64,000 nt of DNA, from NCBI RefSeq assembly GCF_040438925.1, contig NZ_CP159258.1, positions 2,680,001-2,744,000 on the forward strand, written 5' to 3'. The notes below the pieces were generated by a model. That model did not search any database and was not told the DNA's origin. It saw only the letters and a list, made by a program, of their open reading frames with translations. Numbering within the stretch: the stretch's first letter is position 1; the number at the start of each line of letters is the position of its first letter. Shown piece by piece: positions 17,970 to 27,039 of this stretch. This DNA comes from Pseudomonas sp. MYb327. Lineage in GTDB: Bacteria; Pseudomonadota; Gammaproteobacteria; Pseudomonadales; Pseudomonadaceae. The position numbers and the translations under genes were made by a program.

Positions 17970-18761
17970 TCATAGATACTCGACATTTGCGTCAACGCTG
18001 ATGGCCTGCCCGGTAATGTTGGTTGCGGCCTGTGAGGAAAGAAACAGCGCCATGGCGGCCACGTCTTCCATCGTCACCATCCGACGCAACGAGATTTTTT
18101 CAAGATACTGGTCGCGCATGGACTCAAAGCTGATGTCCAGCGCCTTGGCACGTGCATCAATCACCCGATCCATGCGCTCCCCCGCCACCACGCCGGGCAG
18201 GATGGCATTGACCCGGATATTGTGCGGTCCCAGCTCATTGGCCAACGACTTCATCAATCCGACAATCGCCCATTTGGTCGAGGCATAAGGCGTTCGGAAG
18301 GGATACCCCAACCGGCCGGCCACCGATGACATGGCAATGATGTGCGGGTTCTGACCCGACTTTTTCAAGAACGGCACCGCTTTGCTCAGGAAGTAATACT
18401 GGCTGTTGAGATTCGTCGAAATCGTCTGTTCCCACGCCTCTGCGTCCAGCTCTTCGATGTTACCGGTAGGCCCGGCAATGCCAGCGTTGTTGACGAGAAC
18501 ATCAAGGCCTCCCAGCAACGAGACCGCTTCGTCCATGATCCGGTCGACGTGCTGCTTGATGCCGACATCCACTACTCCGCCGTGCATGCCTGTGTACTCA
18601 AGTTTCATGCGATCAACGGCACTGGCGTTGATGTCGCAGATATAGACCTGCGCGCCCACCTCATGGAACGCCTTGGCGATGACCGCGCCGATCCCGGCTG
18701 CGCCCCCGGTAATGATCACCTTCAGATTCGGTGGTGGTATCAACAAATCAACAATCTTCAT
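17970..18761 (-). CDS. Short-chain dehydrogenase/reductase (SDR)
   Basis: The 263-residue classical SDR has the cofactor motif TGGAAGIG (T18-G25), the NNAG motif, the catalytic Ser in MSSVAGRLG and the YASTK pair. An acidic residue (ICDINAS) after the second strand favours NAD(H). The C-terminal SSQAATNITGQAISVDAN is typical. It is the third gene of a minus-strand set with an MFS carrier (12 bp spacing) and a BKACE enzyme. In that setting it probably oxidises a beta-hydroxy acid to the beta-keto acid that BKACE cleaves; this is inference. Confidence 0.88.
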   Translation of the reverse strand: MKIVDLLIPPPNLKVIITGGAAGIGAVIAKAFHEVGAQVYICDINASAVDRMKLEYTGMHGGVVDVGIKQHVDRIMDEAVSLLGGLDVLVNNAGIAGPTGNIEELDAEAWEQTISTNLNSQYYFLSKAVPFLKKSGQNPHIIAMSSVAGRLGYPFRTPYASTKWAIVGLMKSLANELGPHNIRVNAILPGVVAGERMDRVIDARAKALDISFESMRDQYLEKISLRRMVTMEDVAAMALFLSSQAATNITGQAISVDANVEYL

Positions 18762-18773
18762 GATGCTTTCCTC

Positions 18774-20090
18774 TTATTCCTTCACCGATTGCGGAGTCGG
18801 TTCGGCATTAATTGCTCTGGCTAACAACGGCACCAGCAGCAATCCCAAAATCGCTGCACCGACGATCACGTAGAAACCCGATGAACTTAAGCCCGAGGCC
18901 TTTTCCGCCAGGCCGAACAGGTAGGGTCCCGCAAAGCCTCCGAGCAAACCGATGGTGTTGATGAATGCCAACCCGGCCGCAGCCTGGATGCCTTGCAGAC
19001 GCTTCATGGCAATGGCCCAGTAGATCGGCAAAACCCCGCCAGCGAAAAAGGCGGTGGCGGTAAACAGGGCGATACGCGCCGACGCATCAGTGATCAGCGT
19101 AAATGCCACGGAACTTGCGATCAGACCACAGGTAAACAACCCCAGGCAGTAGCAATCCCGGGCGATTTTGCGGTGAATCCGCGGCAGCACCAACACCCCG
19201 GCCAGAAACCCGATCCCGACACTGCTGGACAACAGGCCGACGGTCAACGGCGAAGTAATCTGCATTTGCTGGATGATCGACGGCGTGAAAAATACCAGCC
19301 CTACGAACGCGACCTGATTGAGGAAGTAAATCAAGCCGATGAGGATAGTCGTTGGGCGTTTCAGCGCCTTGACCCAATGCCCGGAGTATTCATGGGAGGT
19401 GGCATGGCCTGGCAGAAGCGCGTGGGCTTCAAGGGAATCGGCTTCGGCCCGGGTTAACCAGCGAGCATCACGCGGACGTTCCGGGAGCTTGAACCACAGG
19501 ATTATCCCGACAATGATGCTCGGCAGACCTTCAAGTAGAAACATCCATTGCCAGCCGTGCAGCCCGCCGATACCGTCCATTTTCATCAGCGCACCGCCGA
19601 TAGGGTTGCCAATGACCAGCGCCAGGGCAGGCGCGAGGTAAATCCAACCGATGGCAATCGCACGATCCTTGGGCGCAAACCACAAAGTGACCATGTACAT
19701 CAGGGCGGGAAACAGACCCGCTTCGGCGATGCCCAAGAGCACGCGTAGCAGATAGAAGGACCACTCACCCTGGACGAACATCATCGCAGAAGACAAGGTG
19801 CCCCAGGTCACGGCGATCCGGGCGATCCAGCGCCGCGGACCGATGCGGTGGGCCAGCAGGTTGCTCGGCACCTCCAGCAATGCATAGCCCAGAAAGAAAA
19901 TTCCTGCGCCCAAGCCATAGGCAGCAGCGCTAATACCGAGGTCGGCGCTCAGCGCCGCTTTGGCCAGTGCAACGTTGGTGCGATCCAGATAAGACATGAA
20001 GTAAATGGCGCACATCAGCGGTATCAGTCGAGCCATTGCTCGCCGTGTGGCCAGCCAATGAGTCTCAGCGGTACTGAGCATGATTGTCAT
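18774..20090 (-). CDS. MFS transporter of the anion:cation symporter type
   Basis: The 438-residue protein has 12 hydrophobic segments. MCAIYFMSYLDRTNVALAKAAL at the N terminus is the hallmark of the ACS branch (phthalate, hexuronate, tartrate and related organic anions). AAGAGG seven bases before the ATG supports the start. It lies 12 bp upstream of the SDR gene and 45 bp downstream of the BKACE gene, so it probably imports an organic acid for those two enzymes. Confidence 0.9.
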   Translation of the reverse strand: MTIMLSTAETHWLATRRAMARLIPLMCAIYFMSYLDRTNVALAKAALSADLGISAAAYGLGAGIFFLGYALLEVPSNLLAHRIGPRRWIARIAVTWGTLSSAMMFVQGEWSFYLLRVLLGIAEAGLFPALMYMVTLWFAPKDRAIAIGWIYLAPALALVIGNPIGGALMKMDGIGGLHGWQWMFLLEGLPSIIVGIILWFKLPERPRDARWLTRAEADSLEAHALLPGHATSHEYSGHWVKALKRPTTILIGLIYFLNQVAFVGLVFFTPSIIQQMQITSPLTVGLLSSSVGIGFLAGVLVLPRIHRKIARDCYCLGLFTCGLIASSVAFTLITDASARIALFTATAFFAGGVLPIYWAIAMKRLQGIQAAAGLAFINTIGLLGGFAGPYLFGLAEKASGLSSSGFYVIVGAAILGLLLVPLLARAINAEPTPQSVKE

Positions 20091-20134
20091 GGTGAAACCT
20101 CTTGTTGTTATTTTTCTGGGTTCTGGCAGAACGC

Positions 20135-21073
20135 TTATAGGTGAACGTTGTGCTTGCCCTTCAAACCAAGCATTTGCCGGGCTTCGTCGGGCGTGGCGAT
20201 CTCATAGGAAAGCTCTTCGAGGATGTGACGGATCTTGCGCACCTGCTCAGCGTTTGTCTTGGCCTTCACGCCTTTGGCAAGGTAGATGCTGTCTTCCAGG
20301 CCGACGCGCACATTTCCGCCCATGATCGCGCCCATGGTCACGAAAGGCAGCTGATGTCGACCGGCTCCAAGGATGGAAAATTCGTAGTTCTGTCGACCGA
20401 ACAAACGGTCCGCCGTGGCCCGCATGATCGCGAGGTTTTCCGGGTCGGCACCGAGGCCACCGAGGATACCGAAGCATGACTGGATGAAAAGAGGCGGCTT
20501 TACCAAGCCTTGTTCAACGAAGTAAGCCAGGTTGTAGAGATGGCCAACGTCGTAGCATTCGAACTCGAATCGGGTGCCGTACTCTCCGAGTTCCAGCATG
20601 ATTGCCTTGATGTCCTTGAAGGTGTTCTTGAACACCACGTCCTCCATGCCTTCGATGTGATCCTTCTCCCAGTCATGGCTCCAGGTAGAAATCTTGCGGG
20701 CGATCGGGTGGATCGAGAAGTTCATCGAGCCCATGTTCAGCGAACACAATTCCGGTTTGGCGATCAGCGGATAGGCGAGACGCTGCGCCAGCGTCATACG
20801 AGTACTGCCGCCGGTGGTGATGTTGATGATTGCATCGGTTGCCTGTGCGATGGCCGGCACGAACTGACTGAACACCGCCGGGTCCGGGGTCGGTCGACCA
20901 TCCAGAGGATCGCGTGCATGCAGGTGCAGGATCGCTGCGCCGGCTTCGGCGGCTTCGATGGATTGCCGCTCGATGTCGCCAGGCGTCAACGGAAGGAATT
21001 CGGACATCGATGGTGTGTGCGTCGCGCCGGTGATCGCGCATGAGATGATGACTTTTCGGCTCGGCTGACTCAT
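20135..21073 (-). CDS. Beta-keto acid cleavage enzyme (BKACE, DUF849 / Kce family)
   Basis: The 312-residue TIM-barrel enzyme has the family start (IISCAITGATHTPSMSEFLPLTP), the zinc-binding HLHARDP (H-x-H near residues 50-52) and GMEDVVFKNTF. BKACE enzymes condense a beta-keto acid with acetyl-CoA and cleave it to a CoA thioester plus acetoacetate; known substrates include 3-keto-5-aminohexanoate and dehydrocarnitine. This member's substrate is unknown. It is the first gene of the BKACE-MFS-SDR set, divergent from the AraC gene at 21234. Confidence 0.9.
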   Translation of the reverse strand: MSQPSRKVIISCAITGATHTPSMSEFLPLTPGDIERQSIEAAEAGAAILHLHARDPLDGRPTPDPAVFSQFVPAIAQATDAIINITTGGSTRMTLAQRLAYPLIAKPELCSLNMGSMNFSIHPIARKISTWSHDWEKDHIEGMEDVVFKNTFKDIKAIMLELGEYGTRFEFECYDVGHLYNLAYFVEQGLVKPPLFIQSCFGILGGLGADPENLAIMRATADRLFGRQNYEFSILGAGRHQLPFVTMGAIMGGNVRVGLEDSIYLAKGVKAKTNAEQVRKIRHILEELSYEIATPDEARQMLGLKGKHNVHL

Positions 21074-21233
21074 AAGGCTGACCTGTATTGTTATTGGGCT
21101 TTGCAGGTGCGATGAACATCAATGAAATTCGCTGCCGCTGCTTGTGGCACCAAGCTTATTGAATTTTCAGGACATCGGTAAGATCATTACCGGACAGCAA
21201 TGAATCTCTAAAGGACAGCCACCGGAGTCGCCC

Positions 21234-22262
21234 TTGCCACCGAAAATGCCGTTGTTCAACGAGCGTATCTACGCCCCCTACAAGATCGCCGCGCTGGTGG
21301 AAGTTCTCAGCGAACAGGGAATCGCGCCAGCCGACAGCTTGAGAGGCAGCGGTGTCGACGAGGACAGAATCTACGACGCCACTGCGCTGACTTCGGTGCG
21401 TCAATACGCGACGGTGTGTGGCAATGCGCTGTCGTTGTCCAACGATCCGGAAACACCGTTCAAAACCGGCTCACGCCTGCATCTGTCCGCTTATGGCATG
21501 TATGGTTATGCGCTGATGTCTTGCCTTTCCCTGCGGGACTACTTCCGGCTTGGCGTGAAGTACCACTCGCTGGCCACACCTACACTGACCATCGAATGGC
21601 ATGAGTACGAAGACGAAGCTGTATGGACGTTTCCGGACGCGTCCAACCCGAGCCCTTCGCGGGAAATCAAACAGTTCCTCATCGAGCAGCAGTTCACTCA
21701 GCACGTGACCCACCTGCAGGATGTTTTCGGCAAAAGTTGCCCTCCGACCAAAGCCTGTTTTTCATACCCCGCGCCGACACACGCGAAGATCTATTCGCAG
21801 TATCTGGGCTGCCCATGCATTTTCGATCACGACCAGTGTGAATTGCATTACGACAGCTCGATCCTCGATCAAAAACCGCATCTCGCTCACCGGCTGACTG
21901 CGACGGTTCTGCAAGAGACGTGCGATCGATTGATCGGTCAGGCAAAAGTGTCGACGGGGATTTCGGGAGAGGTGTATCAGATGATGATGCAAACGCCTGG
22001 GGACTTCCCGGACATGGAAACCGTGGCCGAAAAACTGCATATGACCACCCGCAGCCTGCGCCGCAAACTGCAGGAAGAGGACACTTCATTCGTGGCCATT
22101 ACCGACGATGTGCGCTGCTCCCTTGCTATCGAATACCTCAAGACCACCATCATGAGCACCGACGATATTGCCCTGCTCCTGGGGTTTTCCGAACCGACCA
22201 ACTTTCGCCGCGCCTTCAAGCGCTGGACCGGGAAAACCACAAAGGAATATCGCCAGGGCTGA
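21234..22262 (+). CDS. AraC-family regulator with arabinose-binding-type N-terminal domain
   Basis: The 342-residue form starts at a TTG six bases after GGAG; an ATG at 21246 is the alternative start. An N-terminal sensor domain of the OruR/PF12625 type (about 15-205) precedes two HTH motifs (MVAEKLHMTTRSLRRKL-like at about 260-280, and STDDIALLLGFSEPTNFRRAFKRWTG). Divergent orientation to the BKACE gene with 160 bp between them suggests it activates that catabolic set in response to the substrate. Confidence 0.88.
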   Translation: MPPKMPLFNERIYAPYKIAALVEVLSEQGIAPADSLRGSGVDEDRIYDATALTSVRQYATVCGNALSLSNDPETPFKTGSRLHLSAYGMYGYALMSCLSLRDYFRLGVKYHSLATPTLTIEWHEYEDEAVWTFPDASNPSPSREIKQFLIEQQFTQHVTHLQDVFGKSCPPTKACFSYPAPTHAKIYSQYLGCPCIFDHDQCELHYDSSILDQKPHLAHRLTATVLQETCDRLIGQAKVSTGISGEVYQMMMQTPGDFPDMETVAEKLHMTTRSLRRKLQEEDTSFVAITDDVRCSLAIEYLKTTIMSTDDIALLLGFSEPTNFRRAFKRWTGKTTKEYRQG

Positions 22263-22275
22263 AGGCATGCTTCAG
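22259..22275. terminator. Short hairpin between convergent genes
   Basis: CTGAAG-GCATG-CTTCAG overlaps the stop codon of the AraC gene and faces the end of the chemoreceptor gene. The stem is short, so the call is weak. Confidence 0.3.
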
Positions 22276-22286
22276 CGGGTAAAGCC

Positions 22287-24224
22287 TCAGGTCTGAAAGT
22301 AGCCCACTGCGGCGTTTAGCTCGGCGCCGACGTGTTGCAATTCGGCTGTGGTCTGCTCCAGATTCTGGCTTTCGCGCGCATTATTTTCGGCAACTTCGCG
22401 CACCGACTGCACGCTGGCGCGGACTTCGGCGGCAACCGCACTTTGCTGTTCGGCGACCCCGGCAATCTGGTGGTTCATTTGCTCTACGCTCGATACCGCC
22501 CGCGTGATCCGGGAAAGTGCTTCTGATGCTTGGCCGGCGAGTGCGACTGTCTCGTCGGTCAAAACCCGGCTGCCCTTCATGCGCACGTCCACTTGCTGGG
22601 CCACCGCCCGCAAACGGGCGATAAGTTCCTCGATTTCCGAAGTGGACCTTTGCGTACGTTGGGCCAGACCGCGCACCTCGTCAGCGACCACCGCGAACCC
22701 TCGACCATGCTCCCCCGCACGCGCTGCCTCTATCGCCGCGTTGAGCGCAAGCAAATTGGTTTGCTCGGCCACAGACTTGATGACATCCAGCACGCCACCG
22801 ATGGCCGAACTCTCGTGCAGCAGCGATTGCATCGCTTCCGAGCACCCCACCATCTCGAGCACCAGGCAATCGATCTTGTTGCCCGCCAAACGCACCAACT
22901 CGTCCCCTTCACGCGCCTGACCGTCAGCCTGAGCCATGGCAATGCTGGCCTCGCCCGCATTGCGCGCCACCCTCGCGGCGGTGGCGATCATTTGCTGCAT
23001 GGCGTCGGCGGTCCGTGCCGTTTCCTGCAACTGCTGCTCCACACCTTGGCTGTTGCGCGTGGTCATCGTTGCCATGTTTGCGGCCGTGATATTTAGCCGG
23101 CCTACGCCCTGGCCGATGCGGCCGACCAGGCTGCGAAGATTGCCCAGCATCGTCTCGACAGTCACGAGCAGTTGACCCAATTCATCCTGGCGCTTGGGAT
23201 TGCCTGTCGCGCTAGCAATATCGCCTGCCGCCGCCCGTTGAGTGAGCCGAACAACGATATTCAATGGCCGAACTATGCTGCGCCTGATCAGCACGCCAGC
23301 ACCAACGCCCAAAACCAGAGCCACTAGCGTAATCAGCGCCAATTGGCGGTAAGCACTCTGGCTGTCGATGCCAATGGCTAGACTCTGCTCCTGGCTGGCC
23401 CGGGCGAGCAAATCACCGACAGGCTGCGTCTGCGTGCTTATGGAAGCCAATGCCTGGGCGCTTTCTACGCGGCTCTGAACGAACCGCTCAAACGCTTTGC
23501 GGTAGTCGGCCAACGCGGCGCTCGCAGCGTTGAGCGAGTCCAATTCAGCGCCGCTCAAGTCAGTACTTTGTGCCTGCATGGCGGACGTCAGATCACTGAC
23601 GCTCATTTCCCAATCACTGCGGTAACGATCATCGCCATCCAACGCGTAATAGAGTTCGCTATCACGGAGCTTTTCCAGTTTCTCCCGCAAACCAACGGCC
23701 TGCTCAAGTTGTGTTGTTTGCTCGGAGGTCGGCAGTTGCCCCGCTTCTATCAATGCGTTGATGGCGTCCAACTGATCGAGGAACACCACGGTAAAACTCA
23801 CACCAGCCGCTTGTGCTCGCTCTTGCATACGCAACCGCTCATCACGCGCAGAACGCAATGACTGGGCATAGTGCCTGAACTCCTCCAGATAGACGTTTGC
23901 TGCCGCCTGGATGGCGGACTGATCAGATGAATTGACCGAGCGGCTCTGCACGACTTTCCCCAGTTCGGCAACGGCGTTGCTCACACGCTCTGCCACTTGC
24001 GCGTCCAGGGTGAGAGCAAACTCCTTTTCATAAATTCGCGCTTGCAGCATAAGTGCCTGCGTGGCGGCTTGATCCCGCAATTGCTCGCTACGGGTCTTGA
24101 GTAACGTCAGTGAATAAGAGGCGGCCAACGCCACGCCGAGGGTGAACACCAATACCAAGCCAAAGCCGAGTGAAAGCTTGGTACCGACGGATAAGTTTGC
24201 TAGCACGCGGGAAAAAAAGGACAT
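22287..24224 (-). CDS. Methyl-accepting chemotaxis protein with a large helical sensor domain
   Basis: The 645-residue receptor is read from the ATG at 24224, since the preceding 22 residues of open frame are poor in structure. TM1 (about 15-37), a periplasmic helical domain of about 250 residues (40-290), TM2, a HAMP domain and a signalling coiled coil follow in order. The conserved tip is [24 protein letters not shown]. The size and helical composition fit the HBM (two-module) sensor class, which in pseudomonads often binds organic acids. The ligand is unknown. It is a single gene. Confidence 0.88.
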   Translation of the reverse strand: MSFFSRVLANLSVGTKLSLGFGLVLVFTLGVALAASYSLTLLKTRSEQLRDQAATQALMLQARIYEKEFALTLDAQVAERVSNAVAELGKVVQSRSVNSSDQSAIQAAANVYLEEFRHYAQSLRSARDERLRMQERAQAAGVSFTVVFLDQLDAINALIEAGQLPTSEQTTQLEQAVGLREKLEKLRDSELYYALDGDDRYRSDWEMSVSDLTSAMQAQSTDLSGAELDSLNAASAALADYRKAFERFVQSRVESAQALASISTQTQPVGDLLARASQEQSLAIGIDSQSAYRQLALITLVALVLGVGAGVLIRRSIVRPLNIVVRLTQRAAAGDIASATGNPKRQDELGQLLVTVETMLGNLRSLVGRIGQGVGRLNITAANMATMTTRNSQGVEQQLQETARTADAMQQMIATAARVARNAGEASIAMAQADGQAREGDELVRLAGNKIDCLVLEMVGCSEAMQSLLHESSAIGGVLDVIKSVAEQTNLLALNAAIEAARAGEHGRGFAVVADEVRGLAQRTQRSTSEIEELIARLRAVAQQVDVRMKGSRVLTDETVALAGQASEALSRITRAVSSVEQMNHQIAGVAEQQSAVAAEVRASVQSVREVAENNARESQNLEQTTAELQHVGAELNAAVGYFQT

Positions 24225-24381
24225 GGCTGAAAACAACTCTTTTTTATTGTTATCCGCGCCCGTGGCACTAATGCTGAACGCTGGGTGCAAACCTAAAACT
24301 TCACCGCAGCAAACTCAAATCGATTCCCCGGCTATCAGGTATCGGTAATCCCGATGCTTGTTACGCGTTCCCCAACAGAGA

Positions 24382-25311
24382 TTATCCGGACGTTGGCAGG
24401 GATTGTTTTTTGTAACGCAAAGCATCCACCAGCAACGCAAACGCGGGCGACGCCTGGCGCCGACTCGGGTAGTAGAGATGAAAACCGGAAAACCATGGCG
24501 ACCAATCTTCCAGCACTTGAATCAGGCGTCCGGCTTTGAGGTGAGGCTCGACAAGGTCATGAGGCACGTAGCTCAACCCGAAACCATCCAGGGCCGCTTC
24601 TAACAACTGATACACGCCGTTATAAGTGACTTGGCCAGTCACGCGAACCTTGAGACGTTCGCCATCCTTGGCGAACTCCCAGGCGTACAAACCACCATTC
24701 GTTGGCAACCGCAGGTTATTGCACAAGTGACCAGTGAGCGCCCGAGGCGTCGCGGGTAATTCACGATTGGCAAAGTAGCCAGGAGATCCAACCACGGCCA
24801 TTCGCATATCCGGCCCGATACGCGTGGCAATCATGCCCTCCCCGACGTCCTCGCCTAGCCTGACCCCGGCATCAAAGCCCTGCGCGGCGATGTCGACGAA
24901 GCTGTAGTCGCAACAGACTTCCACCGAGATGTCGGGATATTTGGGAAGGAAGTCTTTGAGTACCGGCCGAATGATCTGATCCAGCACATGATCCATCGCG
25001 TTGATACGGATATTGCCAGCGGGGGTATCGCGCAGATCACTCAGGCCAGCCAGCTCTATTTCGATTTCTTCGAAGTGTGGACCCACTCGTCTCATCAGAC
25101 GCTCACCTGCCTCGGTGGGCGAAACGCTGCGCGTTGTACGCGTCAACAAACGCAGGCCAAGCCGCGCTTCCAAGCCACGAATCGTGTGGCTCAACGCTGA
25201 TTGGGACACCCCGAGTCGGGCAGCGGCCTTGGTAAAGCTTCGCGCCTTGGCGACTGCCAGGAACGCAAGCAGATCACTGGCATTTTCCCTGAGCATTAAT
25301 GAGATCTCCAC
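24382..25311 (-). CDS. LysR-family regulator next to a cupin gene
   Basis: The 309-residue protein has the HTH FLAVAKARSFTKAAARLGVSQSALSHTIRGLE followed by a substrate-binding domain of the CrgA/PA-type LysR branch (FDAGVRLGEDVGEGMIATRIGPDM). It is divergent from the cupin gene at 25455 with a 143-bp gap, where it probably binds. The combination LysR / small cupin / SDR is common in proteobacteria, but the signal is not known. Confidence 0.9.
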   Translation of the reverse strand: MEISLMLRENASDLLAFLAVAKARSFTKAAARLGVSQSALSHTIRGLEARLGLRLLTRTTRSVSPTEAGERLMRRVGPHFEEIEIELAGLSDLRDTPAGNIRINAMDHVLDQIIRPVLKDFLPKYPDISVEVCCDYSFVDIAAQGFDAGVRLGEDVGEGMIATRIGPDMRMAVVGSPGYFANRELPATPRALTGHLCNNLRLPTNGGLYAWEFAKDGERLKVRVTGQVTYNGVYQLLEAALDGFGLSYVPHDLVEPHLKAGRLIQVLEDWSPWFSGFHLYYPSRRQASPAFALLVDALRYKKQSLPTSG

Positions 25312-25454
25312 ATAAGTATTTTCTGATTCTAGCGTCTAATCATATTAATGAGGGGCTGATAGATTTCAGATCTCGCTTCAAGCCAGTCAACTTTTCGCTC
25401 CGCCATTAATCGATTCAGGTCGTCAGTGACGGCTATTGCCCTGAGGGAACCGTC

Positions 25455-25934
25455 ATGAAAAATCTCGCGTGCGCAGCGTTGTCGCTGTCATTGCTCGCTT
25501 TTGATGTAACCGCAGAGGGGGACAAATCCATGCTCGTCATTAACCCGAACGGCTCGCAACCCTCTGCCAAGGGACCCACCGATTACTTTACTGGCACTGT
25601 TCGAGTCGACGCGCCCTTCAAGGGGACAAATGAGGCTCGGGTCAGCGGTGCCACCGTGACCTTTGAACCCGGTGCACGCACGGCATGGCATACGCATCCG
25701 CTAGGTCAGACCTTGATCGTCACGGCAGGGTCCGGCCTGGTCCAGCAGCAGGGGCAACCGGTTCGTTCAATCAAACCGGGTGACACCGTATGGATCCCGC
25801 CTAATGTCAAACACTGGCATGGCGCAACCGCCACCACTGCCATGACTCATATCGCCATTGCCGAAGTGCTGGACGGCAAAGTGGTCGACTGGATGGAACA
25901 GGTCCGCGACGAACAATACGCCCCCGGGATTTGA
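25455..25934 (+). CDS. Exported small cupin protein
   Basis: The 159-residue protein has a Sec-like leader (residues 1-20) and one cupin barrel. Motif 1 has the metal ligands in [15 protein letters not shown] (H-x-H), and motif 2 is in [17 protein letters not shown]. Such proteins bind a divalent metal; some act as small-molecule isomerases or dioxygenases, but substrate cannot be inferred. It precedes a deleted SDR gene on the same strand and is divergent from the LysR gene. Confidence 0.82.
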   Translation: MKNLACAALSLSLLAFDVTAEGDKSMLVINPNGSQPSAKGPTDYFTGTVRVDAPFKGTNEARVSGATVTFEPGARTAWHTHPLGQTLIVTAGSGLVQQQGQPVRSIKPGDTVWIPPNVKHWHGATATTAMTHIAIAEVLDGKVVDWMEQVRDEQYAPGI

Positions 25935-25955
25935 TCGAGTTCAAACGAGGTCCTC

Positions 25956-26345
25956 ATGCAAAACACCAACAACGTCACGGTCGTCATAGGGGCGGGTTCA
26001 ATTGGTCAGGCGATTGCCCGCCGTGTCAGCGCGGGTAAGCATGTCGTGCTGGCCGACCTGCGCCAGGAGAATGCCGAGGGTGGCTTAGCCATAGTCATCG
26101 CTTCGCGTGATGGCCGAAGCCGTGCGTTGGGGCAAGCGCGGAGCACGGGTCAACACCATCAGCCCCGGCATCATCCTCACCCCGCTGGTCAGAGACGAAC
26201 TGACCGGCCCGCGTGGCGAAGGCTATCGCCGAATGATCAGTCTCAGCGCCGCTGGGCGTTGCGGTACGCCGGATGAAGTCGGCGCAGTCGCGGCGTACGA
26301 TCAAAACGGTTCCGTCCCAAACGGCTTTCGCCCAACTGCCCCCTG
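25956..26345 (+). pseudogene. Internally deleted, frameshifted SDR gene
   Basis: The N-terminal Rossmann start (VVIGAGSIGQAIARRVSAGKHVVLADLR, 25974-26060) is intact, but after ENAEGG about 100 residues including the catalytic Ser-Tyr-Lys are missing. The frame then shifts, and the typical SDR tail AEAVRWGKRGARVNTISPGIILTPLV to GRCGTPDEVGAVAA follows (about 26109-26300) before the end is lost. It cannot encode an active enzyme. It was probably cotranscribed with the cupin gene 21 bp upstream. Confidence 0.85.
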
Positions 26346-26362
26346 GGCAAAGGTTACTGACG

Positions 26363-26545
26363 ATGGCTAAAGAAATCGAAAACCCCTGCATCTCGATTTG
26401 CCAACTGAGTGACGATCTGTGTGTGAGTTGTGGGCGGAGCAAGGAAGACATCAAAAAGTGGAAACGCATGAAGCGTCCTGAAAAAATGGCGGCGGTGCAA
26501 AGGGCAATTGTGCGCTTGAAAGGGCTGAAGAAAGCACACGGATAG
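26363..26545 (+). CDS. DUF1289 protein with a cysteine cluster
   Basis: The 60-residue protein starts at the ATG at 26363 and shows the DUF1289 pattern NPCISICQLSDDLCVSCGRS with four cysteines, followed by a basic helical tail. The cysteines may bind a metal or Fe-S cluster. The family (E. coli YdhL) has no settled role. It is wedged between the SDR remnant and a MITE-like element. Confidence 0.8.
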   Translation: MAKEIENPCISICQLSDDLCVSCGRSKEDIKKWKRMKRPEKMAAVQRAIVRLKGLKKAHG

Positions 26546-26605
26546 TCTCTTGCAATGGACGATCGTTTTGGCTCGTTTTTCAGCCCTTCCTGATGGACAT
26601 CAATC

Positions 26606-26791
26606 GGCCGATTCTGTTGAAAAAGTCGGTTCTTCCAGACTGCCCGCATACTGACGGTTGAAAACGGCTTTTTTGCGCGCCGCTACGCGAAATCTGAACC
26701 CGCAATCCACTGCTCAAAGTAAAGATTTCAATCTCAAGCGCGTACTTTTCTGTCGTGGAATCCATGGCCGACTTTTTCAACAGAATCGGCC
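26606..26791. mobile_element. MITE-like element with perfect 24-bp terminal inverted repeats
   Basis: The left end GGCCGATTCTGTTGAAAAAG plus TCGG (26606-26629) is the exact reverse complement of the right end (26768-26791). The 186-bp body has no plausible gene and no transposase. This is the structure of a non-autonomous transposon moved by a full-length relative elsewhere in the genome. Target-site duplications are not obvious in the immediate flanks (CAATC left, ATTAG right). Alternatively the two ends could form a very long hairpin in RNA. Confidence 0.75.
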
Positions 26792-26794
26792 ATT

Positions 26795-26850
26795 AGCGGA
26801 CGTTCATTGCCGGTCAGCTTTCGGCCAGAAGCGGACCCTCCACCATCGCA
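26795..26850. repeat. Dispersed intergenic repeat, copy 1
   Basis: AGCGGACGTTCATTGCCGGT, then CAGCTTTCGGCCAGAAGCGG, is one of several divergent copies of the same kind of sequence in this window (see 29010-29075 and 35110-35185). It abuts the MITE-like element. Confidence 0.45.
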
Positions 26851-26909
26851 TCACATAGACTAAGAACCCCATTGGGTAGTACAAACAGCAACTGCGCTGA
26901 AAGCCAAAA

Positions 26910-26926
26910 CCCGGCATTGCGCCGGG
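26910..26926 (-). terminator. Terminator downstream of the AraC gene
   Basis: CCCGGC-ATTGC-GCCGGG, with AAAA on its plus-strand left side, forms a hairpin followed by T's when read on the minus strand. It lies about 115 bp beyond the stop of the AraC gene at 27040. Confidence 0.6.
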
Positions 26927-27039
26927 CCTTCGTCAACAACCCAAACACATTGACTTTAAATGCGCTTCAAGCTTTCCAGCCGCCTGACGCATAGAGACTC
27001 ACGCGCAATTCGAGCCTGATCCGATTGAAAAAGCTCAAA

